NCBI RefSeq assembly: GCF_012927085.1
Contig: NZ_JABBFX010000001.1
Location: 2,852,001 to 2,916,000, forward strand
Source: Ramlibacter agri
Lineage (GTDB): Bacteria; Pseudomonadota; Gammaproteobacteria; Burkholderiales; Burkholderiaceae_C
Direction of reading: 5' to 3'
Length of the DNA: 64,000 nt
Positions 55,079-63,620 of this stretch are shown here, in pieces. Position 1 is the first letter of the stretch, and each line of letters begins with the position of its first letter. A model generated the notes under the pieces. That model saw only the letters and a list, made by a program, of their open reading frames with translations, had not been told where the DNA came from and did not search any database. Made by a program: the position numbers and the translations under genes.

Positions 55079-55096
55079 CTCTGATTAACATCAGAG
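55079..55096. promoter_or_regulatory. Perfect palindrome before ribbon-helix-helix copy 2
   Basis: CTCTGAT-TAAC-ATCAGAG is a perfect 7-bp dyad with a four-base spacer, ending 13 bases before the ATG at 55110 and preceded by a -10-like TACACT. A half-site, CTCTGA, lies at 54855-54860 before copy 1. The dyad is a plausible operator for autoregulation by one or both ribbon-helix-helix proteins. Confidence 0.6.
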
Positions 55097-55109
55097 AACC
55101 CGTTTGCCC

Positions 55110-55322
55110 ATGGAGCTCAAGACCGCCCGGCTGACCATCCTGATCGATCCCGGGAAGAAACAAGCCTTCGAAGAAGTGTGCCGCGACCAGGACATGACGC
55201 CATCGCAAGTGGTGCGGCGCCTCATCCGCGACTACATGGAGCGTGAAGCTCCACCTGCGCCCGCGCCGAAGCGCGCGGCGCCGCGCAAGGCCGCGCCCGC
55301 GCCTGCGCGCAGGTCGCGCTAG
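55110..55322 (+). CDS. Ribbon-helix-helix (CopG-like) mini-protein, copy 2
   Basis: The 70-residue protein repeats the fold of copy 1: strand ARLTILIDPGKKQAF, helix FEEVCRDQDM and helix PSQVVRRLIRDYMERE, followed by a proline/alanine/arginine-rich basic tail (residues 48-70) absent from copy 1. The tail may add non-specific DNA binding. The start at 55110 follows the perfect palindrome. The two copies share about half of their first 46 residues, indicating tandem duplication. The gene ends one base before the convergent SDR stop. Confidence 0.8.
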   Translation: MELKTARLTILIDPGKKQAFEEVCRDQDMTPSQVVRRLIRDYMEREAPPAPAPKRAAPRKAAPAPARRSR

Positions 55323-55323
55323 T

Positions 55324-56103
55324 TCAGGCCGGCATCGTGTAGTTCAGGGTCATCCGGCCGCCGTCCACGTAGACGATCTCGCCGGTGACGTAGCTCGCGG
55401 CATCGCTCGCGAGCCAGGCCACCACGTCCGCCACTTCCGCCGGCTCGCCCAGGCGCTTCAGCGGCGTGCGCATCATGATGCGCTGCTTCGCCTCTTCGCT
55501 GGTGAGCACCGCCTTGGCCGCCAGCTCGGTGGCGATCGTGCCCGGCGCCACCGCGTTCACGCGGATGCCCTTCTCGGCCAGCGCCAGCGCCATCACGCGC
55601 GTGAGCTGGTTGATGCCGCCCTTGCTGACGTTGTAGCTGGCGATGCTGGGGATGGCCATGATGCCGTTGACCGAACTCATGTTCACGATCGTGCCGCGGC
55701 CCACCTTCGCCATCTCGCGGGCCACGGCCTGGCCGACGAGGAAGGAACCTTTGAGGTTGACGCGCAGCACCGCGTCGAAGTCGGCTTCGCTGACGTCCAG
55801 GAAATCGGCGGCCTTGAAGATGCCGGCGTTGTTCACCAGCACGTCGATGCGGCCGTGGGTCAGCATCGTCTTGGCCACCAGCGTGTCGACCTGCGCCTTG
55901 TCGCCCACGTCGCAGGGCACGTAGAGGCCCTGCAGCTCCTGCGCCAGCTGCTGGCCGCGTTCATCGGCGATGTCGGCCAGCACCACCTTCGCGCCTTCGC
56001 GCGCAAACCGGCGGGCGCAAGCCTCGCCGATGCCCTGCGCGGCGCCGGTGACGATGCAGACGCGGCCGGCGAGGCCGTAGTTGATGGCGGAGGACGTGTT
56101 CAT
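55324..56103 (-). CDS. SDR family NAD(P)-dependent oxidoreductase
   Basis: The 259-residue classical short-chain dehydrogenase has the cofactor loop TGAAQGIG (19-26), NNAG, and the catalytic Ser-Tyr-Lys in [22 protein letters not shown]. The FabG-like C terminus [11 protein letters not shown] is intact. It lies 33 bases downstream of the arabinonate-dehydratase-like gene on the same strand, so it probably oxidises a sugar or a 2-keto-3-deoxy sugar acid. The specific substrate cannot be read from the sequence. Confidence 0.9.
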   Translation of the reverse strand: MNTSSAINYGLAGRVCIVTGAAQGIGEACARRFAREGAKVVLADIADERGQQLAQELQGLYVPCDVGDKAQVDTLVAKTMLTHGRIDVLVNNAGIFKAADFLDVSEADFDAVLRVNLKGSFLVGQAVAREMAKVGRGTIVNMSSVNGIMAIPSIASYNVSKGGINQLTRVMALALAEKGIRVNAVAPGTIATELAAKAVLTSEEAKQRIMMRTPLKRLGEPAEVADVVAWLASDAASYVTGEIVYVDGGRMTLNYTMPA

Positions 56104-56136
56104 GCGACCATGGTACTCGCGCCTCCGCGGGCGGGT

Positions 56137-57867
56137 TCAGTGGTTGTCCCGCGGCACGAACGCGCCGCGCTTGCCCACCAGGAAGTCGAGGTCGACGCCT
56201 TCGTCGGCCTGCAGCACGTGGTCGACGTACAGCTTCCAGTAGCCGGAGGAGAGCGGCGGTTTCGGCGCCTGCCAGGCGGCCTGGCGGCGGGCGAGCTCCG
56301 CGTCGCTCACTTCCAGGTGCAGGCGGCGCCGGGGCACATCGAGCTCGATGATGTCGCCGTTCTGCACGAGGGCCAGCGGCCCGCCGGCAGCCGCTTCGGG
56401 CGCGGTGTGCAGCACCACGGTGCCGTAGGCCGTGCCGCTCATGCGCGCGTCGCTGATGCGCACCATGTCCGTGATGCCCTTGCGCAGGATCTTGGGCGGC
56501 AGCGGCATGTTCCCAACCTCCGCCATGCCCGGGTAGCCCTTGGGCCCGCAGTTCTTCAGCACCAGCACGCAGGTCTCGTCGACGTCGAGGTTTTCGTCGT
56601 CGATGCGCGCATGGAAGTCCTCGATGTCCTCGAACACCACGGCGCGGCCGCGATGCACCATCAGTTCCGGCGTGGCCGCGCTCGGCTTGATCACTGCCCC
56701 GCGCGGCGCGAGGTTGCCGCGCAGCACCGCGATGCCGGCCTTCTCCTTGAAGGGCGTGGCCAGCGGCTGGATCACTTCCTGGTTGTAGTTCTGCGCGTCG
56801 GCGATGTTCTCGCCCAGGGTCTTGCCGCTGGAGGTGAGGGCGTCCAGGTGCAGCTCCGCCCGGATCTCCTTCATCACCACCGGCAGGCCGCCGGCGTAGC
56901 AGAAGTCCTCCATCAGGTGCTTGCCCGAGGGCTGCAGGTTCACCAGGCAGGGCAGTTCGCTGCCCAGGCGGTCGAAGTCTTCCATCGCCAGTTCGACGCC
57001 GATGCGGCGCGCGATGGCGATCAGGTGGATGACCGCGTTGGTGGAACCGCCGATGGCGGCCAGCGTCTTGATCGCGTTCTCGAAGGCATGGCGCGTGAGG
57101 ATCTGCGACAGCAAGGTGTCGCTGTGCACCATCTCCACGATGCGCCGGCCCGCCATGCGCGCCAGCACGTTGCGGCGGCCGTCGACGGCGGGATAGGCCG
57201 CGTTGCCCGGCAGGCCCACGCCCAGCGCTTCGACCATGCTGGCCATCGTCGACGCGGTGCCCATGGTCATGCAGTGGCCGTGGCTGCGGTGCATGCAGCT
57301 CTCGGCCTCGAAGAAGTCCTGCAGCTTCAGCGTGCCGGCGCGCACCTGCTCGCTCATGCTCCATACGCCGGTGCCGGAGCCCAGCTCCTGCCCGCGCCAC
57401 TTGCCATTGAGCATGGGGCCGCCGGACACGCCGATGGTGGGCAGGTCCACGCTGGACGCGCCCATCAGCAGCGAGGGCGTGGTCTTGTCGCAGCCCATGA
57501 GGAGCACGACGCCGTCGATGGGATTGCCGCGGATCGATTCCTCGACGTCCATGCTCGCGAGGTTGCGATACAGCATGGCGGTGGGCCGCAGCATGGTTTC
57601 GCCGAGCGACATCACGGGGAACTCCAGCGGAAAGCCGCCGGCCTCGTAGACGCCGATCTTCACCTGCTCCGCCAGCGTGCGGAAGTGCGAGTTGCAGGGC
57701 GTGAGTTCGCTGAAGGTGTTGCAGATGCCGATGACGGGACGGCCGTCGAACTGGTCGTGCGGAATGCCCTTGCCCTTCAACCAGCTGCGGTACGCGAAGC
57801 CGTCGCGGTCCTGGCGTCCGAACCACTGCTGGCTGCGCAGTTCCGAGGGTTTCTTCTTCGTGTCCAT
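56137..57867 (-). CDS. IlvD/Edd family sugar-acid dehydratase (L-arabinonate dehydratase-like)
   Basis: The 576-residue protein closely resembles the [2Fe-2S] L-arabinonate/D-xylonate/D-fuconate dehydratases: ELRSQQWFG near the start, GICNTFSELTPCN and LLMGCDKTTPSLLMGAS with cluster cysteines, HGHCMTMGTASTMASM, and RISDARMSGTAYG near the C terminus. It dehydrates a sugar acid to a 2-keto-3-deoxy acid. The SDR gene follows. It diverges from the 2-hydroxyacid dehydrogenase gene across 66 bases that contain a probable FadR-type operator. Confidence 0.92.
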   Translation of the reverse strand: MDTKKKPSELRSQQWFGRQDRDGFAYRSWLKGKGIPHDQFDGRPVIGICNTFSELTPCNSHFRTLAEQVKIGVYEAGGFPLEFPVMSLGETMLRPTAMLYRNLASMDVEESIRGNPIDGVVLLMGCDKTTPSLLMGASSVDLPTIGVSGGPMLNGKWRGQELGSGTGVWSMSEQVRAGTLKLQDFFEAESCMHRSHGHCMTMGTASTMASMVEALGVGLPGNAAYPAVDGRRNVLARMAGRRIVEMVHSDTLLSQILTRHAFENAIKTLAAIGGSTNAVIHLIAIARRIGVELAMEDFDRLGSELPCLVNLQPSGKHLMEDFCYAGGLPVVMKEIRAELHLDALTSSGKTLGENIADAQNYNQEVIQPLATPFKEKAGIAVLRGNLAPRGAVIKPSAATPELMVHRGRAVVFEDIEDFHARIDDENLDVDETCVLVLKNCGPKGYPGMAEVGNMPLPPKILRKGITDMVRISDARMSGTAYGTVVLHTAPEAAAGGPLALVQNGDIIELDVPRRRLHLEVSDAELARRQAAWQAPKPPLSSGYWKLYVDHVLQADEGVDLDFLVGKRGAFVPRDNH

Positions 57868-57896
57868 AGGGTTAGTCCGGGAGTTGCAATCATCTT

Positions 57897-57909
57897 ATCG
57901 TCATACGAT
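57897..57909. promoter_or_regulatory. FadR/GntR-type operator-like site, copy 1
   Basis: ATCGT-CAT-ACGAT is a perfect 5-bp dyad between the divergent dehydratase and dehydrogenase genes, 29 and 24 bases from their starts. A near-identical site lies before the ABC importer. The truncated FadR-type regulator at the end of the window is the likely binder. Confidence 0.6.
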
Positions 57910-57933
57910 TGCGCCGCCCTCTCGGGACAAACC

Positions 57934-58896
57934 ATGAGCCAGAATTCACCACGCCCCGCCGTGCTCACGGTCGTGAACCTGCCGCCGTTCTACCTGGAGC
58001 CGCTGCGGCAGCATTTCACCGTGCACGAGCGCCTGCACGAGGCCGACCCCGAAGCCTTCGCGCGCATCGCGCCTGGCATCCGCGCCATCACCGGCGGCGG
58101 CGAATCGAACGTCCCGCGCGCGCTGATGGACCAGCTGCCCGCGCTGGAAATCGTCTCCATCATGGGCGTGGGCTACGACAGGGTGGACGTGCGCACTGCG
58201 GTGGATCGCGGCATTCCGGTAACCCACACGCCCGACGTGCTGAACGACGAAGTGGCCGACCTCGCGCTGGGCCTCATGCTGTCGGTCGCGCGCCGCATCC
58301 CGCAGGCCGATCGCTATACGAAGGCAGGCCTGTGGGCGGAGCAGGGCAACATGCCGCTGGCGCGCAAGATGTCGGGCGCGCGCCTGGGCATCGTGGGCCT
58401 CGGCCGCATCGGCAAGGCCATCGCGCAGCGCGCCGCGGCTTTCGGCATGAGCATCGCCTACACCGGCCGCTCGCAGCAGCCCGAGGCGGCCCATCCCTAT
58501 TTCGCGACGCCGCGCGAGCTCGCCGCGAACGTCGACTTCCTGGTGGTCATCACGCCCGGTGGCGCCGGAACGCGGCACCTGATCGATGCGTCGGTGCTGC
58601 AGGCGCTGGGCCCCAAGGGCTTCCTGGTCAACGTGGCGCGCGGCAGCGTCGTCGACGAACAGGCGCTGGTGCAAGCGCTGCAGCAGGGCGTGATCGCCGG
58701 CGCGGCGCTCGACGTGTTCGAGAACGAGCCGCAAGTGCCGCCGGCGCTGCGCGCGCTGGACAACGTGGTGCTCACTCCGCACATGGCCAGCGCCACGCGC
58801 GAGACGCGCCAGGCGATGGCGGACCTGGCGCTCGCCAACCTGCGTGCCCATTTCGCCGGCGAGCGCCTGCTGTCACCCGTGCCCGAGTGCCGCTAG
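57934..58896 (+). CDS. D-isomer-specific 2-hydroxyacid dehydrogenase
   Basis: The 320-residue protein has the two-domain 2-hydroxyacid dehydrogenase fold with the NAD(P) motif GLGRIGKAIAQRA. The catalytic Arg is in VNVARGSVVD, the Glu in VFENEPQ and the His in TPHMAS. It is closest to glyoxylate/hydroxypyruvate reductases. Such an enzyme could reduce glycolaldehyde-derived glyoxylate or a 2-oxo acid from sugar-acid breakdown. It diverges from the dehydratase gene and shares its operator region; the ABC importer genes follow after 83 bases. Confidence 0.9.
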   Translation: MSQNSPRPAVLTVVNLPPFYLEPLRQHFTVHERLHEADPEAFARIAPGIRAITGGGESNVPRALMDQLPALEIVSIMGVGYDRVDVRTAVDRGIPVTHTPDVLNDEVADLALGLMLSVARRIPQADRYTKAGLWAEQGNMPLARKMSGARLGIVGLGRIGKAIAQRAAAFGMSIAYTGRSQQPEAAHPYFATPRELAANVDFLVVITPGGAGTRHLIDASVLQALGPKGFLVNVARGSVVDEQALVQALQQGVIAGAALDVFENEPQVPPALRALDNVVLTPHMASATRETRQAMADLALANLRAHFAGERLLSPVPECR

Positions 58897-58932
58897 CGCC
58901 AAGGGTTTGTCCGGGGACGGCGGCCCGCGCCA

Positions 58933-58945
58933 ATGGTCATACGAT
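58933..58945. promoter_or_regulatory. FadR/GntR-type operator-like site, copy 2
   Basis: ATGGTCATACGAT differs from the first copy by one base (ATCGTCATACGAT). It lies 34 bases before the start of the ABC receptor gene. Its presence at both promoters of the cluster argues for one regulon. Confidence 0.6.
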
Positions 58946-58979
58946 TTCCCATTCACCAACGACACCTGGAGACAAGGCA

Positions 58980-60368
58980 ATGAAACTGAGGACAGTTCTC
59001 GCCGCAGCGATGGTCGCCGCGGGCCTGCTTGCCAATGCGCCCGCGATGGCGCAGGAGAAGCTCACCGTCTGGTGGGTCAAGGGTTTCTACAAGGCGGAAG
59101 ACGACGCGCTGTTCGAGGCGATCAAAAAGTACGAGGCCAAGCACAAGGGCGTGAAGGTCGAGCTGTCGCAGTACCCGATCCAGGACATGATTCCCAAGAC
59201 GGTGGCGGCGCTCGATTCCGGCAGCCCGCCCGACGTGGCCTACGCGGACGTCTACGACTTCCAGGTGACGGCCAAGTGGGCGTTCGACGGCAAGCTGGAG
59301 GACATCTCCAGCGTCATCAACCCGATGGTCAACAAGTTCGAGCCGGTCGCGCTGTCCACGACCTTCCTGTACAACGACGCGTCGAAGAAGCGCGCCTACT
59401 ACGCCTTCCCGCTGAAGCAGCAGACCATGCACATCCAGTACTGGAAGGACATGCTGGCCGAGGCGGGCTTCAAGGAAAGCGACATCCCCAAGGAGTGGAA
59501 CGCCTACTGGAACTTCTGGTGCGACAAGGTGCAGCCCGCCAGCCGCCAGAAGTCCGGCAAGCGCAACTTCGGCATCGGCCAGCCCATGGGCGTGGATTCG
59601 AGCGACTCGTTCTACTCGTTCCTGACCTTCATGGACGCGTACAACGTGCAGCTGGTCAACGACTCCGGCAAGCTGCTCGTGGACGACCCCGCGGTGAAGC
59701 AGGGCCTGATCAAGGCGCTGACCGACTACACCATGCCGTACACCAAGGGCTGCACGCCGCCTTCGTCCACCAGCTGGAAGGACCCGGACAACAACGTCGC
59801 CTTCCACAACAAGACGACGGTGATGACGCACAACGCCACGATCTCGATCGCGGCCAAGTGGCTGGATGACGCCAACAACACGGCGCTGACCGAAGCGCAG
59901 CGCGCCGAGGCGAAGAAGAACTACACCGAGCTGATCGCCACCGCCGGCTTCCCGAACAAGCCGGACGGCAGCAAGATGAAGTACCGCTCCGCCGTGAAGA
60001 CGGGCGTCATCTTCTCCGCCGCCAAGAACAAGACGCGCGCCAAGGAGTTCGTGTCCTTCCTGCTGCAGGACGAGAACCTCACGCCTTACGTCGAGGGTTC
60101 CCTGGGCCGCTGGTTCCCGGTCACCAAGGCCGGCCAGGCCAGCCCGTTCTGGAAGGGTGACCAGCACCGCCAGGCCGTCTACAACCAGTTCATGAGCGGC
60201 ACGACGACGTTCGAGTTCACCAAGAACTACAAGTTCACGATCCTGAACAACGAGAACGTGTGGGCCAAGGCGATGAACCGCGTGGTCAACGAGAAGGTGC
60301 CGGTGGACAAGGCGGTCGACGAGATGATCGCCCGCATCAAGCAGGTCGCCGGCCCGGGACCCCAGTAA
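58980..60368 (+). CDS. CUT1 sugar ABC transporter substrate-binding protein
   Basis: The 462-residue receptor has a signal peptide (1-25, ending AMAQ) and an extracellular-solute-binding family 1 fold: KLTVWWVKGFYKAEDDALFE at the start of the mature protein, DVAYADVYDF, then a C-terminal GSLGRWFPVTKAG. It delivers a sugar or glycoside to the two permeases encoded next. The ligand is unknown; co-regulation with the arabinonate-dehydratase-like gene suggests a pentose, uronate or related sugar acid. It is unusually long for the family, mostly through inserted loops. Confidence 0.9.
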   Translation: MKLRTVLAAAMVAAGLLANAPAMAQEKLTVWWVKGFYKAEDDALFEAIKKYEAKHKGVKVELSQYPIQDMIPKTVAALDSGSPPDVAYADVYDFQVTAKWAFDGKLEDISSVINPMVNKFEPVALSTTFLYNDASKKRAYYAFPLKQQTMHIQYWKDMLAEAGFKESDIPKEWNAYWNFWCDKVQPASRQKSGKRNFGIGQPMGVDSSDSFYSFLTFMDAYNVQLVNDSGKLLVDDPAVKQGLIKALTDYTMPYTKGCTPPSSTSWKDPDNNVAFHNKTTVMTHNATISIAAKWLDDANNTALTEAQRAEAKKNYTELIATAGFPNKPDGSKMKYRSAVKTGVIFSAAKNKTRAKEFVSFLLQDENLTPYVEGSLGRWFPVTKAGQASPFWKGDQHRQAVYNQFMSGTTTFEFTKNYKFTILNNENVWAKAMNRVVNEKVPVDKAVDEMIARIKQVAGPGPQ

Positions 60369-60389
60369 GCCCTTCGCGAGTCCGCCGGT

Positions 60390-61274
60390 ATGAATACGAC
60401 CACCATCGTCGCTGTGGAGGAAGTACCGGCGGCCGCCGCGCCGGCGGTGCGCCGCCGCGCCAGCCCCTGGGAAACCTGGGGCCGGGTGCTGGTGCTGCCC
60501 TACCTGCTGGTGTTCCTGGTGTTCGTGCTGTACCCGGTGGGCTACGGCCTCTGGCTGGCGCGGCACCCGGCCAGCTACGAGCACCTGTTCGCCGACCCCA
60601 TCTTCTTCCGCACCGCGATCAACACGGTGATCTTCCTGGTGGTCGCCATCAACATCAAGATGGTGATCGCGCTGGTGCTCTCGGGCTTCTTCATCCAGGC
60701 CCGCTGGTGGATCAAGGCGCTGTCGGTGCTGTTCATCCTGCCCTGGGCGGTGCCTTCGATCCCGACCATCCTCTCGGTCCGCTTCATGCTGAACCCGGAG
60801 TGGGGCGTCATCAACCAGATCATCTTCCAGCTGACCACGCGTGACGGGCCCAACTGGCTCAACGAGCCGGCCCTGGCGCTGTCGCTGTCGATGGTGATGC
60901 ACGTCTGGAAGTCCTTGCCCTTCTGGACGCTGATCCTGGTCGCGGGCCGGATGGCGATTCCTTCGGAGCAGTACGAGGCCGCGGCGGTGGACGGCGCCAG
61001 CAGCTGGCAGAAGTTCCGCTACATCACCTGGCCGTCGATGCGCACGCTGTACCTCACGTCCACCATCCTGTCGATGATCTGGACGCTGGGCGACTTCAAC
61101 AGCGTCTACCTGCTCACCGGCGGCGGCCCGGCCGACCTCACGCACGTGCTGGCCACCCTGGGCATCCGCTACCTGCGGCTGGACCAGGTGGATCTGGCGA
61201 TGGCTTCGATCGTGGTGGCACTGCCTCTTGTGCTGCCCCTGGTGTACTTCATGATGAAGAGGCTGTCCAAGTGA
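60390..61274 (+). CDS. CUT1 sugar ABC transporter permease (MalF-like)
   Basis: The 294-residue permease has six to seven membrane helices, the first near residues 31-52. The cytoplasmic EAA loop that contacts the ATPase reads EQYEAAAVDGASSWQKFRYI. It pairs with the next permease, whose GTG start overlaps this stop (GTGA). It lies 21 bases after the receptor gene. The substrate is determined mainly by the receptor and is unknown. Confidence 0.92.
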   Translation: MNTTTIVAVEEVPAAAAPAVRRRASPWETWGRVLVLPYLLVFLVFVLYPVGYGLWLARHPASYEHLFADPIFFRTAINTVIFLVVAINIKMVIALVLSGFFIQARWWIKALSVLFILPWAVPSIPTILSVRFMLNPEWGVINQIIFQLTTRDGPNWLNEPALALSLSMVMHVWKSLPFWTLILVAGRMAIPSEQYEAAAVDGASSWQKFRYITWPSMRTLYLTSTILSMIWTLGDFNSVYLLTGGGPADLTHVLATLGIRYLRLDQVDLAMASIVVALPLVLPLVYFMMKRLSK

Positions 61275-62119
61275 AGCTCACCCCGCGCGCCATCGCCACC
61301 GAGGCGAAGCTGCTGCTGATCGGGATCCCGGTCTTCCTGTGGACCATGATCCCGATCTACCACCTGTTCCTGTTCTCCATCTCCACCAAGGACTCGGCCA
61401 CGTCCGGGCGCCTGTGGCCGAAGGAGCCGACCTTGCAGAACTTCCGCATCGTCTTCATGGAGCAGCACCACTACCTCAACCACTTCTGGCTGCAGATGTG
61501 GAACTCGGTGCTGATCGCGGTGTCGGTCGGCGCGCTGACGCTCTTCATCGCCACCTGCGCCGCCTTCGCGATCTCGCGCCTGAAGGTGCCGGGCGGCCGC
61601 ACGGTGATGAACCTGGCGCTCTTCACCTACTTCATCCCCGCGGCCTTCCTCGCCGTGCCCATGTACAAGGCCATGGGCGCCTACGGCCTGTTGAACAACC
61701 AGTGGGCGCTGATCCTGGCGATGGTGACCATCGCCTCGCCCTACTGCATCTGGGTGCTGAAGCAGGCGTCGGACAAGCTGCCTTTCGAGCTGGACGAAGC
61801 CGCCCGCATGGACGGCGCCACGCCGCTGCAGCTGTTCCGCCTGGTCTACCTGCCGCTGATGGTGCCCTCGCTGGTGGCGGTAGGCACCTATTCGCTGCTG
61901 CTGGCGTGGAACGAATACCTCTATGCCTTCCTGCTGCTGTCCGACGACCGCAGCACGACCTTGGGCGTCGCGCTGGGCAGCTTCCTGTCGGCCGACGACT
62001 CGCCCTGGGAACTGCTGATGGCGACCGGCCTCATCTACGCGCTGCCGCCGGCGGCGATCTACTACGCCTTCAAGCGCTACATGGTGTCGGGCCTCACCGC
62101 CGGCGCCGTCAAGAGTTAG
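61271..62119 (+). CDS. CUT1 sugar ABC transporter permease (MalG-like)
   Basis: The 282-residue second permease has six membrane helices and the EAA loop DEAARMDGATPLQLFRLVYL. It starts with GTG and overlaps the first permease gene by four bases, indicating coupled translation and an equal ratio in the complex. The ATPase gene follows after 14 bases with a GGGAG ribosome site. Confidence 0.92.
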   Translation: MKLTPRAIATEAKLLLIGIPVFLWTMIPIYHLFLFSISTKDSATSGRLWPKEPTLQNFRIVFMEQHHYLNHFWLQMWNSVLIAVSVGALTLFIATCAAFAISRLKVPGGRTVMNLALFTYFIPAAFLAVPMYKAMGAYGLLNNQWALILAMVTIASPYCIWVLKQASDKLPFELDEAARMDGATPLQLFRLVYLPLMVPSLVAVGTYSLLLAWNEYLYAFLLLSDDRSTTLGVALGSFLSADDSPWELLMATGLIYALPPAAIYYAFKRYMVSGLTAGAVKS

Positions 62120-62133
62120 GGAGAACGCACCGC

Positions 62134-63225
62134 ATGGCCTCCGTATCCTTCCGCGGCATCGAGAAGTCCTTCGGCCGCTTCAAGGTCATCCACGGCATCA
62201 GCTTCGACATCGCCGACGGCGAGTTCGTGGTGCTGGTCGGCCCTTCGGGCTGCGGCAAGTCCACCTTGCTGCGCATGCTGGCCGGCCTGGAGCCGATCAC
62301 CGGTGGCCAGATCGACATCGACTCCCGCGTGGTGAACGACCTCGACTCGAAGGACCGCGACATCGCGATGGTGTTCCAGAGCTACGCGCTGTATCCGCAC
62401 ATGACGGTGCGCGACAACATGGGCTTCAGCCTCAAGCTGCGCAAGGCCGACGGCACGCTGACGAACAAGCGCGTGGACGACGCGGCGCGCATCCTCAACC
62501 TCACGCAGCTGCTCGATCGCTACCCGCGCGAGCTCTCCGGTGGGCAGCGCCAGCGCGTCGCCATGGGCCGCGCGATCGTGCGCGACCCCAAGGTCTTCCT
62601 GTTCGACGAGCCGCTGTCCAACCTGGACGCCAAGCTGCGCGTGGCGATGCGCGCCGAGATCAAGGCGCTGCACCAGCGCCTGAAGACGACCACGGTGTAC
62701 GTCACGCACGACCAGATCGAGGCCATGACCATGGCCGACCGCATCGTCGTCATGCACGACGGCATCGTGGAGCAGATCGGCACGCCGCTGGAGCTGTTCG
62801 ACCGCCCCGGCAACCTGTTCGTCGCCCAGTTCATCGGCTCGCCGGCCATGAACGTGCTGGCCGGCACCTTGCGCAGCCAGGACGGCAAGCAGTTCGTGGA
62901 AGCGCAGGGCCAGGCCTGGCCCGCGCAGGCGCAGGCCCAGGGCAGCGACGGCCAGGCGGTACAGTACGGGGTGCGGCCCACCGACATCCGCGTCGCGACC
63001 AGCGGCGAGGGGATCCCCGCGAAGGTGATCGTGGTGGAGCCGACCGGCGCCGAGACCGAGCTGCTGGTGCGCGTGGGCGACGCCAGCCTGGTGGTGGTCA
63101 TGCATGGCCGCACGCCGGCGCGCCCGGACGACACGGTGTTCCTCACGGTCGATGCCGGGAGGACGCACGTGTTCGACGCGGCCGGCGGGCAGCGCCTGGA
63201 CCAGATCAACGCCACGCTCCAATGA
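62134..63225 (+). CDS. Sugar ABC transporter ATP-binding protein (UgpC/MalK type)
   Basis: The 363-residue ATPase has Walker A GPSGCGKST (36-44), the Q-loop FQSYALYPHM (81-90), signature LSGGQ (134-138), Walker B FLFDEP (155-160) and the H-loop VTHDQ. A C-terminal TOBE domain (about 235-363) is present as in MalK-type subunits, which can also bind regulators. It energises the two upstream permeases. The cupin gene start overlaps its stop by ATGA. Confidence 0.94.
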   Translation: MASVSFRGIEKSFGRFKVIHGISFDIADGEFVVLVGPSGCGKSTLLRMLAGLEPITGGQIDIDSRVVNDLDSKDRDIAMVFQSYALYPHMTVRDNMGFSLKLRKADGTLTNKRVDDAARILNLTQLLDRYPRELSGGQRQRVAMGRAIVRDPKVFLFDEPLSNLDAKLRVAMRAEIKALHQRLKTTTVYVTHDQIEAMTMADRIVVMHDGIVEQIGTPLELFDRPGNLFVAQFIGSPAMNVLAGTLRSQDGKQFVEAQGQAWPAQAQAQGSDGQAVQYGVRPTDIRVATSGEGIPAKVIVVEPTGAETELLVRVGDASLVVVMHGRTPARPDDTVFLTVDAGRTHVFDAAGGQRLDQINATLQ

Positions 63226-63608
63226 CAGCTGAATTCACCAAGGTCGTCCTCTTCACCGATACCGACGGGCGCGCCCGTTTCCGCGAGGAAAGCGTGCCGC
63301 TCGACGAGGGCACGCCCCAATCCATGTTTTCCAGGCTCGCTCCCTCGGGCGGCATGCAGCTGCGCGAGAGCCCGGTGGGCTTCCGCAGCCAGGTCCACGT
63401 CACGACGACCGCGCAGTGGGTGTTCATCCTGCAGGGCACGATGGTGATCGGCCTGCTGGACGGCAGCACGCGCAGCTTCGGCCCCGGCCAGCATTTCTAT
63501 TCGGCCGACCTGCTGCCCGCGGGCGCCACCTTCGATCCCCAGCTGCACGGGCACTGGAGCGCGCAGGCCGGCGACCAGCCGCTGCAGACCCTGTTCGTGC
63601 GCGCCTGA
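63222..63608 (+). CDS. Cupin domain-containing protein
   Basis: The 128-residue protein is a single cupin barrel. Motif 1 resembles QVHVTTTAQWVFILQGTMVI and motif 2 lies around FGPGQHFYSADLLPAGATF. Motif 1 appears to lack the usual two-histidine pair, so metal binding is uncertain. It overlaps the ABC ATPase gene by four bases. In sugar-acid clusters small cupins often act as isomerases, lactonases or sensors, but none of these roles can be assigned here. Confidence 0.82.
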   Translation: MTAEFTKVVLFTDTDGRARFREESVPLDEGTPQSMFSRLAPSGGMQLRESPVGFRSQVHVTTTAQWVFILQGTMVIGLLDGSTRSFGPGQHFYSADLLPAGATFDPQLHGHWSAQAGDQPLQTLFVRA

Positions 63609-63620
63609 GCGCATCGTTCC

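Noticed and set aside
54868..55322. A toxin-antitoxin locus suggested by CopG-like proteins.
   Set aside because: Both small genes encode ribbon-helix-helix proteins and no toxin-like ORF lies beside them; the neighbours are an MFS transporter and an SDR.
55243..58896. A 1217-codon open frame running into the 2-hydroxyacid dehydrogenase gene.
   Set aside because: Only the last 320 codons resemble a protein family; the rest is antisense to the SDR and dehydratase genes.
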